IMG/VR virus record: IMGVR_UViG_3300029827_000043
Location: 1 to 20,635 of that record
Reading direction: 5' to 3' (one strand)
DNA length: 20,635 bases
From: a virus
Shown here: in pieces, positions 7,200-17,300 of the stretch
Position numbering within the stretch: position 1 is the stretch's first letter
Layout of the letters: the number at the start of each line of letters is the position of its first letter
Program-made: the position numbers and the translations under genes
The notes under the pieces: generated by a model
Seen by the model: the letters and a program-made list of their open reading frames with translations, nothing else
The model's database searches: none
What the model was told of the DNA's origin: nothing

Positions 7200-9133
7200 T
7201 GGCAGACTTAGACTCTCTAGATTATTCAGAATGGTTCACTGTTATTTATTGGGAAGCTGCTCCTAATGAGCAGTATCCTAATGAGGAATGGGATGCTGGA
7301 TTTTATCCAGATATTTTGACTGGGACATATAACCCCTACAATCCCAGCTATATGTGGAACTGGCATAGTAAACACTGGATTCCTGTACACCAAGACCCAG
7401 ATAGTGAGTATGATAGGATAATAACTTCATCTCACATGGCTAATGGATATGAAGTCCAGTATGGTAATAATGCCTTATATAGTGGAATAACCAAAAGCAG
7501 TGGAACAATAACTGGGTATCAAGCATACTCCTATAATGGTAATCAAAAAGGGGATGTTGGTGTACTGGTTCCTGTAAAGGCTCCTCCAGTTTATAATCCA
7601 ACTAATCTAGTTGTTGAAGTATATTATCCTGGAGACCATGTACCAGTGACAATTACTGTATATGGGCAGGATGATGCTGTAATGGGTACAAGTGCTGGAA
7701 ATAATTTACTAAGGACTATACCACTTAACTGGGCTCAAGACCCATATCTCATTGAGTTAGAAGAAATATACTGTCATCCTGAATATATAGGAGATAATTA
7801 CTACCATTGGGATAATAACTATCATAGAACAATAGTTCATATTGATGAGCTAGGATATACACATATGATAGATATGACCAGCTTCTGGTATAGGATATAC
7901 TATGTTACAAATGGGACTGGAAGCTGGACATTTACAGATATAACACCACCAGTTGAGCCAGACTATTATTTAACTTGTCTTAGCTGTGATGCTTGTGTAG
8001 ATATTAATGGCAAGTTTCACTTAGCTATACAAACAACCTATACTCCTCCAACTCCAGATGTTGATGGTGTAGGATATTATACTAATGCATCAGGTGCGTG
8101 GGTATGGACGCAGTTACTTAGTGTTGCCAGTGATGAAGATATATATGAGGTAGTTATAACAACTGATGACAATGGCTATCCTCATATTGCATACTGGTTT
8201 CATGAGGATGTAGGCCCAGTTGACACCTGGATGTATATGTACTGGAATGGAGCAACTTGGTCTACTCCAATAGCTATATGTGATGCAACTACTTATGATT
8301 ACATAGGTAAACACTATCGCACACTTGTAGTAAGTGGAGATGGAACAAGAAGATTGTTTTTTACTGTTGACCATGTAGCCAGATATAAGATGTGGATGTT
8401 CTATAGTACTGGTGGAGCATTTAATAGTGTAATGCTGAATGATGGCACAATGTATGCTATATCTCCGATGGCTATAAGAACCAGCTCTAATACCTTTGAA
8501 TTATATTACCTAAGAGCTACGAGTGTAAGTGGAACAGATGAATATATGCCAAGTCAGATGTCTGGAACATTTAACCCAATATACTGTGGTAATGATGTTG
8601 TTGACCTTGTAACATTAGCTGGTATGACTCCTATAACTACATATGTGGATATTGGGCCTAACTTCAGATGGGTTCGTGGAGCTAATATGGACTCAAGTGG
8701 AAGAAGGTATATTCCACTGTATGATGATACTTACCATGCTGAAAAGACTGGCCATCTTTATTCAGATGATGGTATTACCTGGGATGGGATATGGAATTTT
8801 GCTGACTATAATACAACTAAATATATGGAGTTTACTCATATAACAGGTAATAAGTTGTACGGTAATGTATTCTTTTATAATGCACAGAGCTATGGTGGTG
8901 GGTCACCAGGTTATTATGGGGAGTATACATGGGGATGGAATATGGGAGCTGTTCTGGTTATCGACAGAATAGAGATTGATTATGATACTGACCAGACTGA
9001 TGAAGTAATCTTTGACGGTAACTTTCAAGATGGTTCACCACAGACTCCTGTTGAACTTGGTAATGCTCATGTGCTAACAGATAATGTTGATGACTTAGGG
9101 GTTTTCCTGATTCCTCACTTAATAATTGATTAA
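7199..9133 (+). CDS. Beta-propeller-like tail fibre / receptor-binding protein
   Basis: A 644-residue protein starting at ATG 7199 in a TAATG overlap with the previous stop. An in-frame ATG at 7169 would overlap that gene by 31 bases without a good ribosome site. The middle (about 205-540) has repeated blades of the form 'D..G..H.A.....w.y..NG.W....I', seen at HIDELGYTHMID (~214), CVDINGKFHLAI (~265), TTDDNGYPHIAYW (~320) and VSGDGTRRLFF (~377), each followed by an aromatic strand and a W/G turn. SDDGITWDG (~521) fits an Asp-box. Such sialidase-like propellers are common in carbohydrate-binding or -cleaving proteins. Tyr, Trp and Gly are abundant, as in adhesins. No catalytic residues could be assigned, so binding is favoured over cleavage. 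Confidence 0.55.
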   Translation: MADLDSLDYSEWFTVIYWEAAPNEQYPNEEWDAGFYPDILTGTYNPYNPSYMWNWHSKHWIPVHQDPDSEYDRIITSSHMANGYEVQYGNNALYSGITKSSGTITGYQAYSYNGNQKGDVGVLVPVKAPPVYNPTNLVVEVYYPGDHVPVTITVYGQDDAVMGTSAGNNLLRTIPLNWAQDPYLIELEEIYCHPEYIGDNYYHWDNNYHRTIVHIDELGYTHMIDMTSFWYRIYYVTNGTGSWTFTDITPPVEPDYYLTCLSCDACVDINGKFHLAIQTTYTPPTPDVDGVGYYTNASGAWVWTQLLSVASDEDIYEVVITTDDNGYPHIAYWFHEDVGPVDTWMYMYWNGATWSTPIAICDATTYDYIGKHYRTLVVSGDGTRRLFFTVDHVARYKMWMFYSTGGAFNSVMLNDGTMYAISPMAIRTSSNTFELYYLRATSVSGTDEYMPSQMSGTFNPIYCGNDVVDLVTLAGMTPITTYVDIGPNFRWVRGANMDSSGRRYIPLYDDTYHAEKTGHLYSDDGITWDGIWNFADYNTTKYMEFTHITGNKLYGNVFFYNAQSYGGGSPGYYGEYTWGWNMGAVLVIDRIEIDYDTDQTDEVIFDGNFQDGSPQTPVELGNAHVLTDNVDDLGVFLIPHLIID

Positions 9134-9135
9134 CT

Positions 9136-10113
9136 ATGCCAACTCATGTACACATAGCAGACCCATTATGGTCAGCAAATAATGGTAGTGCAGAACACGC
9201 TTTTGGTTCTGATGAGCCAATACTTCATGTGTTCCTGGTTATAGATGATGCTGATATTTTGCATACTCCTGATAGTTTACTTTATGCTATATCAGATGGG
9301 GATGATATTCAGCATGATGGTGAGGAAATTACTCTTTCAGTTATTTTAAAGCCTTACAATGTTTACTCTCATATATCCTCACCAGTAATACTTACAGTTC
9401 CTATATTACCTGTAAATGATGCTGTACATATACATGATACAGTAGACCCATATGCTATTCCCATAGTTGTTGATGATGCTGACCATTATATATCATCAAG
9501 TTATCCTATGGTCATTCCTCAGAATCCACCGGTTGGCAGGGGATTTGGATACATTCCAGCCTTAGAATGTGAGGCTTATACAGGTGCAACAGCAAACATT
9601 GAGCTTCCCTCATTTGATGCTGATTCCACTATCATACTTGGAGAAGTAGCATCTGCTGATATTGACTTACCAAAGCTAAGCGTACTTGGTTACACGGGTG
9701 CTATTGCAAATATAACACTTGGTTCTATTGAGGTTGAGGCTACTGCACTACACAGTCCTCTTATAAATGCTTCAGTAATATTACCAAGACTAACTGCATA
9801 CGCAGAGGCTTATGGAAGTGGGTCTATAACTGCAAGTGTAAAATTACCAGCGTTGACATTAAGTGCTACAGCATTCCAATCAGCCCTAATAACTGCTGAT
9901 ATAACACTTCCTGTCTTGAGAATAGCTGCAACAGGCGAAGCAGGTTATTATGCCTATGCAGAATTTACATTACCTTATTTCATGGCTGATGCAACAGGAC
10001 ATACAGAAGCCTCAGGAGATGGTGATGCTGACTTACCAAGTCTTATTATTCATGGTACAGTTATAACAAACACAACAGAGTACTGCTCTAATGTACTTAG
10101 GTATAGCAGATAA
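9136..10113 (+). CDS. Tail surface protein with His-rich and 21-residue LP repeats
   Basis: This 325-residue protein has two repeat regions. Residues 1 to about 135 contain degenerate ~20-residue units with a DDAD/NDA-H pattern (IDDADILHTPDSL, PVNDAVHIHDT, VDDADHYIS). Residues about 150-305 hold eight copies of an 'A-x-hydrophobic-x-L-P-x-L' unit (NIELPSF, DIDLPKL, SVILPRL, SVKLPAL, DITLPVL, EFTLPYF, ADLPSL; one copy has LG for LP), spaced 21 residues apart except one gap of 17. Regular spacing suggests a repetitive beta fibre or solenoid. Similar LP repeats occur in phage tail proteins where, to my recollection, they are fused to the domain encoded separately by the next gene. ATG 9136 is two bases past the previous stop. 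Confidence 0.5.
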   Translation: MPTHVHIADPLWSANNGSAEHAFGSDEPILHVFLVIDDADILHTPDSLLYAISDGDDIQHDGEEITLSVILKPYNVYSHISSPVILTVPILPVNDAVHIHDTVDPYAIPIVVDDADHYISSSYPMVIPQNPPVGRGFGYIPALECEAYTGATANIELPSFDADSTIILGEVASADIDLPKLSVLGYTGAIANITLGSIEVEATALHSPLINASVILPRLTAYAEAYGSGSITASVKLPALTLSATAFQSALITADITLPVLRIAATGEAGYYAYAEFTLPYFMADATGHTEASGDGDADLPSLIIHGTVITNTTEYCSNVLRYSR

Positions 10114-10595
10114 TGGCAACTTGTAGACAAGTCATAGCAATAAGAATTCCACTAGTAGCTTGCTCTCAGTACCTTAACTATTCATTTGGTTCTATGGTTA
10201 AGTTCGGGAATAAGTGCTATGGTGGAAATGAGGATGGACTGTTCCAAATTGAAACTGGTAGTGATGATGTGACAGCGAGCATTGATGCTTATTTTAAGCT
10301 ATATACAACAGACTTTGGATTAAGGAATCTTAAGAGAATGAGGTCTTTATTTGTAAGACATGAAGCTGATGGAGACCTTAAGTTTACTGTATATAACAGC
10401 GAGGAAAATGCTAGGGAATATGTCCTTGAAAAGACCTATAATGGACAGCTGGAGAAAGGTAGTAAAGTACCTGTTGGAAGAGATGGTAAAGGCGTTCATT
10501 GGTCTGTTCGAGTTGATAATATTGATGGCTGTGACTTCTCAATAGACTCAATGGAAGCATTAATGCTTATTCTTAAGACGACATCTGAAGCATAA
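10113..10595 (+). CDS. Free-standing tail-protein C-terminal domain
   Basis: This 160-residue protein matches the C-terminal domain of larger phage tail proteins: a 'Y.NY.F.SM..FG' segment (about 19-34), YGGNEDGLFQIETG (36-49), SIDAYFKLYTTDFG (56-69) followed by a basic KRMRSLFVRHEADGDL stretch, and a GRDGKGVHWSVRVDN-x-DGCDFSIDS ending (124-146). In the fused versions I know, this domain follows LP-type repeats; here a stop codon separates them and the ATG lies in a TAATG overlap. The domain looks complete from about residue 5, so the protein is probably functional and may assemble with the product of the preceding gene. Molecular function is unknown. Confidence 0.5.
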   Translation: MATCRQVIAIRIPLVACSQYLNYSFGSMVKFGNKCYGGNEDGLFQIETGSDDVTASIDAYFKLYTTDFGLRNLKRMRSLFVRHEADGDLKFTVYNSEENAREYVLEKTYNGQLEKGSKVPVGRDGKGVHWSVRVDNIDGCDFSIDSMEALMLILKTTSEA

Positions 10596-11650
10596 TGTGG
10601 ACAGGACTTAACCCAAAATTCATCTTAAGAGGAGATGTTCGTGCTTGTAATAATCTTATTGGATTGGCATTACAGCAACTTGAAGTGCTGCAAAATCTTA
10701 TGTCATTCAATAAGGTGCTTGTTGATAGGAGAATCCTTAATAGAGCTGATGGAAGTGTAATATCTATTTATGTAAATCAGAGCTATAATGAAATAACGAT
10801 AACCTGTCCTCCATATGGTGGAGAAGTTATTAAGGAGAAAAAGCGAAGGCCATGGGAGCCCTGGGAAGGAACGAAAGATGCTGTCTGTCTAGACCACTTG
10901 TGGGAAGTATACATGAGGACAGACTTATATTTCTACCCTCTACAGTTTCATTCAAGTATAACTGATTACACAGGAGCTAACCCACAGCCAGGAAGTGGCT
11001 ATCCAGGAATCGACCCACTTACAAATCCAGATATGTGTAGCTGGACTTGGACTTGGCCAGTCAATGATGATGAAGTCGATAATATGTTCTGGGTAGATAT
11101 TCTTGGTGGATACTTAGAATGTAATATTCATACAGAAGTTGCTTATAGAATAAGCCCAAGTAATTATGCTTATTATTCAAGTTTTGGAGTAATTTGGGAT
11201 AATAGAACAACAGGAGGAGCACCAGGAGACCCAGTAAATCCCTATACAAACTCAGGAGCTACGACACTTGAAATTGCTGCCAAATGTTGGGCAGATGCAG
11301 ACCCTGGATGGGGATTTGGAGAAACCGCAATAACACAAACTAGCTCATGTGCATTTATTGCTACAGATGCTAATGGTCACTATTGGGTGTGGTTTCTAGG
11401 GATTGATGAGAATTTATATAATAATTCAGGATATAATCCACCTGGAAGTAATACTTCATTTATAGGAGACTTAGGATTTTCAGTGGGCTCAAGTGGAACA
11501 CCGATACAGATTGACTTAACTAGTCCTTCTTATCCATTTGATTCTGATATAGTAAGATGTGGATTCGTTTTTGACCTATTTGAAGTATTCCCAAAAGGTA
11601 GTCCAGGAAGGAATACAATGCTTGAGTGTGACTATATAGATTTCTATTGA
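10595..11650 (+). CDS. Virion-module protein of unknown function
   Basis: I do not recognise this 351-residue protein. It begins at a TAATG overlap with the previous gene. Residues 1-90 include a likely helix (CNNLIGLALQQLEVLQNLM, 18-36) and short strands; a basic, Trp/Pro-rich linker follows (EKKRRPWEPWEG, about 80-92). Residues 100-351 are rich in Trp, Tyr, Gly, Asn and Pro with strand-turn patterns (WTWTWPVNDDE, YYSSFGVIWDN, HYWVWFLGID, RCGFVFDLFEVF), typical of a lectin- or jelly-roll-like surface domain. Six or more cysteines are scattered without a metal-binding spacing. Its place between the LP-repeat genes and the coiled-coil gene suggests a tail or fibre component. Confidence 0.45.
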   Translation: MWTGLNPKFILRGDVRACNNLIGLALQQLEVLQNLMSFNKVLVDRRILNRADGSVISIYVNQSYNEITITCPPYGGEVIKEKKRRPWEPWEGTKDAVCLDHLWEVYMRTDLYFYPLQFHSSITDYTGANPQPGSGYPGIDPLTNPDMCSWTWTWPVNDDEVDNMFWVDILGGYLECNIHTEVAYRISPSNYAYYSSFGVIWDNRTTGGAPGDPVNPYTNSGATTLEIAAKCWADADPGWGFGETAITQTSSCAFIATDANGHYWVWFLGIDENLYNNSGYNPPGSNTSFIGDLGFSVGSSGTPIQIDLTSPSYPFDSDIVRCGFVFDLFEVFPKGSPGRNTMLECDYIDFY

Positions 11651-11655
11651 GGTGA
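11649..11655 (+). promoter_or_regulatory. Ribosome-binding site of the coiled-coil gene
   Basis: GAGGTGA overlaps the preceding TGA stop (11648-11650) and lies 3-4 bases before the ATG at 11659, which supports this start. Confidence 0.6.
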
Positions 11656-11658
11656 AAT

Positions 11659-13656
11659 ATGCCAGTTGAAACAACAGTAACAGATTGGACTTTTGAGATA
11701 GATTGGACTCAATGGAGAAGTCCTTATTGGGCAAGCACTATAGTCAAAGACCAGTTCGATTTGGCTAAAGCATATGCTGATACAATATGGAATCTTGCTG
11801 TTGAAACTGCAGCAGACCTTGTTGACGACAACTTTCAGTTTACTCCATCTGATATAGAGCAGGAAACTAATGTAGTAACCTTTGATGCTGTAACAGCTGA
11901 TGTCCCTGAACCTGATATTAATGTTGACTTTGATAGAGTGGATAATCCAGTAAAACCTACGCTGGATAGTTATCCTACTATAAATCCTGTTAACATTCCT
12001 ACATTTACAGAAGAAATAACTGTTAATATCCCAGAGATTCCTATTGTAACTTGGCCAGAAGAACCTGGTGATGTACCAGATGTTCCTAATAGAGATATGC
12101 CAGCATCTCCCGATGTTGAACTGCCTACTGTTCCAGTCCTCGAAGACATTACTTTACCAGAAGCTCCTACTATTCAAAGGCCTGGATTTGATGCACAGGA
12201 GCCAGTATTATCAGTCACACCTCCAGGTAATACATTTATATATAACGAGCAAGTTTATCAGTCAGCATTGGGAGATGCACTAGATGCTAGGTTACTTGAA
12301 GAAGTACTTGCAAATAGGACTGTACTGTCTGATGGAACAGTTACCTTTGGTTCTGGTATTCCTGCCATAGTTGAAAATGCTATCTATGAAAGAGGTCTTG
12401 ATAGACTTCAAGATGAGGTTGATAATAACTATAGAGAAATTGAGCAATACTTTAGTGCCAGAGGACATGAGATTCCTCCAGGTGCTATGTCTGGAAGATT
12501 GCTTGAAGCTAATAAGGTTGCTGCAAGACAGAGACTTGACCACAGTAATGCAGTCCTTGTTCAGGCATTTGAAGTTGCCCAAAAGAATAATCAGTTTATA
12601 ATAAGTGCTGGATTACAGCGTGAAGACTCACTAATGCAGTTTGCTAATCAAGTTGCACAGCGAGCATTTGAAACTGCAAAATATATCCAGGAAGCAGCAA
12701 TACTTGTGTTTAATGCTAATCTTAATTATTTCAATGCACAAGTAGAATTGTATAAGACAAAGCTTGCTGCATATGAAAGTGAGATAAGAGCTGAGATATT
12801 GTATCTTGAAGCATATAAGACACAGCTTGAAGGAGCGAGAATAAGGAAAGACTTGCAGGTGGCTGATGTTCAGATATATACAGCTCAGGTTGGTGCTGTA
12901 GAAACTTTGATTAATCTTTACAGAGCACAAGTTGATTCAGTAAGAATTGCAATAACTGCAGATGCTGCGAGAGTCCAGGCATATGGTGAAAAGGTAAGAG
13001 CTTATGCTACAGCAGTTGGAGCAAATACTGCAAAGTATGATGCTTACAAAGCTCAGATAACTGGTGAACAGGCTAAGGTAGATGTTTACAACGGTCTTGT
13101 AAGAGCATTTGTTGCTAAGGTGGAAGGAGCTAAATCTCAGGCTCAAGTGAATGAGATTGAATCAAGGCAGGTTATTGAAAAGAATAGAGCCTTAATAGAA
13201 GGTTACACTGCAGATATTAATAAGTACAGTGAGGAGATTAAAGCTATCTTAGGAAGTGGACAGATTCAGGGACTGATTTTTGATAGCAAAATAAAGGCAG
13301 CAGTAGCCAATATTGAGGCTCTTCGCTCTAACAATGAACTGGCTATAAAGGCCCAAGAAGTAACTATTGCAAGCATCAATGCACTTAATGATAGAGTTCT
13401 TAAACAAGCTGAGATAAACATCCAAGGAGCTATACAGACAAATGCACTGACTATAGAAGCAAAGAAGGCTGGCTCTTCTATGGCTAGTCAATTAGCAGCT
13501 TCCGCAATGAGTAGCATACACGCAAGTGCTGCAATGCAACACGGAAGCAACGATAGTTCTTCATCAGACCTTACAGCTAGTGATGTTAGAAGGTCACTGT
13601 CATTTAATGCTAATGTTGGTGGTGGTTCTGTAGACGACATTGGAAACTTATGGTAG
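11659..13656 (+). CDS. Long coiled-coil virion protein
   Basis: This 665-residue protein has three regions. Residues 1-100 include Trp-rich and helical segments. Residues about 100-192 are an extended Pro-rich stretch with short repeats (PEIPIVTWPEEPGDVP, PDVELPTVPVLEDITLPEAP). A short domain with SARGHEIPPGAMSGRL (about 266-281) leads into ~330 residues of nearly continuous Ala/Gln/Glu/Lys helix with 'AY...V.A...A' periodicity (VQAYGEKVRAYATAVGA near 437), a likely long coiled coil. The end is Ser/Gly-rich (SSSSDLTASDV). The RGx-PPGxM-R motif before a long helix recurs in phage structural proteins of unknown role. It could be a fibre shaft, a DNA-ejection component or a tape-measure-like rod; without tail tube genes the first two are preferred. 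Confidence 0.55.
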   Translation: MPVETTVTDWTFEIDWTQWRSPYWASTIVKDQFDLAKAYADTIWNLAVETAADLVDDNFQFTPSDIEQETNVVTFDAVTADVPEPDINVDFDRVDNPVKPTLDSYPTINPVNIPTFTEEITVNIPEIPIVTWPEEPGDVPDVPNRDMPASPDVELPTVPVLEDITLPEAPTIQRPGFDAQEPVLSVTPPGNTFIYNEQVYQSALGDALDARLLEEVLANRTVLSDGTVTFGSGIPAIVENAIYERGLDRLQDEVDNNYREIEQYFSARGHEIPPGAMSGRLLEANKVAARQRLDHSNAVLVQAFEVAQKNNQFIISAGLQREDSLMQFANQVAQRAFETAKYIQEAAILVFNANLNYFNAQVELYKTKLAAYESEIRAEILYLEAYKTQLEGARIRKDLQVADVQIYTAQVGAVETLINLYRAQVDSVRIAITADAARVQAYGEKVRAYATAVGANTAKYDAYKAQITGEQAKVDVYNGLVRAFVAKVEGAKSQAQVNEIESRQVIEKNRALIEGYTADINKYSEEIKAILGSGQIQGLIFDSKIKAAVANIEALRSNNELAIKAQEVTIASINALNDRVLKQAEINIQGAIQTNALTIEAKKAGSSMASQLAASAMSSIHASAAMQHGSNDSSSSDLTASDVRRSLSFNANVGGGSVDDIGNLW

Positions 13657-13660
13657 GAGG
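13655..13660 (+). promoter_or_regulatory. Ribosome-binding site overlapping a stop codon
   Basis: AGGAGG begins inside the TAG stop of the coiled-coil gene and lies 5 bases before ATG 13666, so termination and initiation here are closely linked. Confidence 0.75.
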
Positions 13661-13665
13661 CTAAT

Positions 13666-14382
13666 ATGCCAACAGTAGATGATTTAGAAGCAATACGAAG
13701 GGAATCACAAGCTGTATTTAATACAGGTAGTTCTCTTGGATTCACTGGAGTCAAGAACTATTCTAATACTGCAGCCGGTAGAAAGAAGCAGGCCAATGAC
13801 CAGTTTGCTGCAGCATTTGCAAACCTTCCAAGGTTCATAGCTTCCCAAACTAAAGCAGCCTCTAATCTTGCTTTATCAAAGCAGGAGCTTGCTAATAAAG
13901 GAGCACTTGCTGCTGCCAAGGCTGCTGGAAATATTACACTTGAAGCTAAGAAAATGGAGCTAGCTCAAAATGAGAAGGAAGCACTTCGGCAGCTTTCCTG
14001 GGCAAGTAAGGAAATGGAGAAGTACTACGGTGGACAGGAAGGAACTCCTGGAGCAGAGTTACCTGGTCAAGTATCTCCATCAGATAATCCTATTACGAGA
14101 ACACTAACAGGAGGGTATACCAATACAAGTCCTGTTTCATCTGTTATGAATAAAGTATTAGGTAGCTCTGGTGGAAGTGTATTTACTAATAGACAAGAGA
14201 CTCCCTCCAACTATGTTGCTGTGCCCCAGCCGTGGAGACCTACTAATGCACCAGAAGGAACTACACAAAGAAAGAGTGGAAGGGTGTCTGATATTACAAC
14301 TGAAGTATTCGGAAGACTACTTAGTCCACAGTTTTACAGGTGGTTTAAATCCCCAGAAGAATATGCTTATAAAGGACAATAA
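13666..14382 (+). CDS. Small alanine-rich helical protein, probable internal virion protein
   Basis: This 238-residue protein has an Ala/Lys/Gln-rich helical stretch (about 38-125: ASQTKAASNLALSKQELAN, then AAAKAAGNITLEAKKMEL) followed by a Gly/Pro/Ser/Thr-rich disordered region, and a short C-terminal helix with SPQFYRWFKSPEEY. It lies just before the 1,580-residue protein. In podoviruses, small helical proteins next to giant ones are often packaged ejection proteins (such as T7 gp14 or P22 gp7), and I infer a similar role, though no family motif is recognised. A GGDN-like nuclease or lysozyme motif is absent. It ends 3 bases before the next start. Confidence 0.45.
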   Translation: MPTVDDLEAIRRESQAVFNTGSSLGFTGVKNYSNTAAGRKKQANDQFAAAFANLPRFIASQTKAASNLALSKQELANKGALAAAKAAGNITLEAKKMELAQNEKEALRQLSWASKEMEKYYGGQEGTPGAELPGQVSPSDNPITRTLTGGYTNTSPVSSVMNKVLGSSGGSVFTNRQETPSNYVAVPQPWRPTNAPEGTTQRKSGRVSDITTEVFGRLLSPQFYRWFKSPEEYAYKGQ

Positions 14383-14385
14383 GCT

Positions 14386-17300
14386 ATGAGTATCGTAGAA
14401 TCTGTATTATCAACAGCAAGACAGGATTACTTCAGGAGACTTAGTGAACAAGCTAAGTTAACGGAGAAGATTGAGAAAAGAGATACCTATCTTGCCACCC
14501 CTGAGAAGGTAGATGTTCAGGTAGCTAAATTGGCTGCGAAACATCTCCCACCGAAGAAAGCTGTTGAGAAGCTTACAACATCTGTCCTTGACCCAATAAC
14601 TTCTATTGAGGAGGGATTTGCTAAGGATGACCCGATGAGGAGCTTAGCAAGAGATGTTAGAGCCAACCTAGAAAATCCTGATATTGTAAACCAGTATGGG
14701 CCTAGAATATCAGGGCCTCAGGTGGTTGAAGATGTCTATAAGAGAACTCTTGTAGATTATCTTAATACTGGTAAGCCATATGAATATAAGAGAAAAGCTG
14801 AAACAGCTATGCCGTTCTTCAAAAAAGATACTGGAGAACTTCCTGGATATGAACAATGGAGAGCAACTGAGGGAGCTGATAAACCCAGAGAGTGGGCTAA
14901 CTTTAGGAAGGGATTAACTCCTGAAGGAATAAAGGAATATATGCAGTTCGGTGCTGGAACTACTCTAGCACTTGCTGGTGTAGAAAAGCTTGGATGGAGA
15001 GGAATATCTAAGTTAGCTGGAACAATACTTGAGGAGACTCCAGCTCTTGGGCCTTGGGGAATAGTCTCAAAGATTGCTGGTGCTGCATTAATAGCTATCC
15101 CTGAATTTCTGGCATTTGATGCTGCAAGGGATGTTGTTAAAGATAGTGGTTGGGCTCAGGCTAGACAGGATGAACCTCTTAAGACTGAGATTGCAAGCTT
15201 CGCACTTGGAGCTGCTGTTCCCTTTGGGGCAACTACTGTAGCAAGAAGGCTTCGTAAAGGATATAAAGACGTTGCTGCCTATAATGCTGAAAGGCTGCAA
15301 CATGCTATGGATGTTACTAAAGAATGGACTCAGGCTGGATATGGTGGCGAAGGTAATACTGCATTGTCCATCCTTAATAAGCAACTTGTAGAATCTAAGC
15401 TTATAAACAAGACACAAGAGGTTGCTGACTTAGAGGTTGGCTTCAATAGGCTTCTGAAGAAAGATAAAGCAGGATTTGATAGTGTATTAGCTAAGTTTGA
15501 AGAGCAGGTTGCTAAGCCTAAGAATCTCATTGATGAAGCTCTTGGAGTCACAAAACAGTTTGGGCCTGAGGCACTAGACAGGTCATTTAGAAATATAGTC
15601 AGTAAGACAACAGGTATAGTAGACTCTGATATTGACATGATGCTGCAGTTAAATGTTGATGTTCTTGGAGATATTCAGGCTGCTGAATCATTGGGAGGAA
15701 AGATAACCACTGCTGTTAAGCAAAGTGCAGAGTCAAGACTTGCTAATACATATAATAAAGCTTTGTCAAGTCTTGATGAGAAGGGTGTTGAACAAACAGC
15801 TGATTTGATGGCTGAAGGTCTTGGCAGGAAAGAAGCTGCTATTAAAGCATATCGTTCACAGCTTGATGAAGGAAGATTATCTCTACTTACAGCAGATGAA
15901 GTAAGAGGAGAAGCTAAAACTGTTCTTGACAAAGTAACTAAAGATTATAAGCTTGGGAATGCTTTACAGGCTAGACTTATGGCTAGCGATGTTAAGGAAA
16001 CACTTAGTGTTCCAAAGCCTAAGTATACTCCGAACTGGAGAGATATGCCTGTTACTAATGAGGCAGAGTTCAGGAGATATACTAAAGCTGCAGCAATAGA
16101 GATGGAGAGAAAAACAAATATTGCTAAGGCAAGGCTCGGCCATAAGCAGATTACTAAAGACCAGTATAACACAATGAAAGGTAATTACTATAATGAATTC
16201 TGGAATGATGTCTTAAGTGTTGATAAGGAACTTGAAGCACAGTATGCTGCAGCAAGATTACCACTTCCAGATAAGTCTACAATTGAAGCTCAGCTTAAAG
16301 ACCTATTCCCAGAAAGGTGGGCTACAATATCTGAGAAAGCTAAGAGAAACATTAATATTATAGATGAAGAAATAGCAAAAAGCTTTGAAGGGAAAGTTGT
16401 TACTGAAGCCATGGGTGCTCAGGTAATGAATGACCAAATGGCTAAGGGTGATTCAAAAGCTGCTGCTGAAACATTCAGAACTTTATGGCGTGGAACTAAA
16501 GCTACGAGGCCATCTGCAAAAGCTCAGCAAGCTAGAGAAGCTTTAAAGGCTGAGAAGGACTTAATAAAGAAAGGAGCTATGGCAGGTAAGGAACTTCCTG
16601 ATGTTAAGTTCGCTAATGAATCTGAAAATGTAATGTCAACTGCTGAGGATATTGATAGCTTTATTAATACCATAACACAGAATAAGAAATACATTGCAGC
16701 ATTGACATTGATACCAGCCACTGCGCTGCTTGGAATTGATACTAAAGAATCAGAGGCTGCTGCCCTCCCAGTTGAAGCTGCAAAAGTAAGTGCACTAGCT
16801 GCTAGAGAGTTTGTTGACTATTATAAGTACGGAGCAAGGTCTCAAGAGCAGCTTATGAAGGATATGATTAAAAGAGGATATGTTTCTATCTTTGGTACTA
16901 ATAAATATCTTCCTAAGCAATATATGAATGGTGTTTCTCAGATGGCTCTTAAAGACCATTGGAAGCTTGGTCATAGCGATATGATAAAGAACTTTAATGG
17001 TGTTAATCATTTCCTTACTAATCTTATGACTAAGCCGGCCATCGGAGGTTTAATCTATCATAAGTGGTTTAATCCCTGGGTTGAGATGGCTAGTAGAATA
17101 ACTGCTGCGTTTGAGAATACTTCAATGGATAAACTAGCAGTATCAAATATCCTTGGAGATGTTAAGGGTCTTAATTCTGGTTCCCACAAAATAATAGCAG
17201 ATACGATGAAACCTGTTGCTGATAAGTATTATCAATCTGCTGTTGAAGCTGATATAGCAAAGAGAATGGTAACACAGATTGAAGAAGACTTAAATCCATT

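Noticed and set aside
11659-13656. The coiled-coil protein as a tape measure protein
   Set aside because: No tail tube, sheath or assembly chaperone gene is seen, and the surrounding genes are of short-tail type. Not fully excluded.
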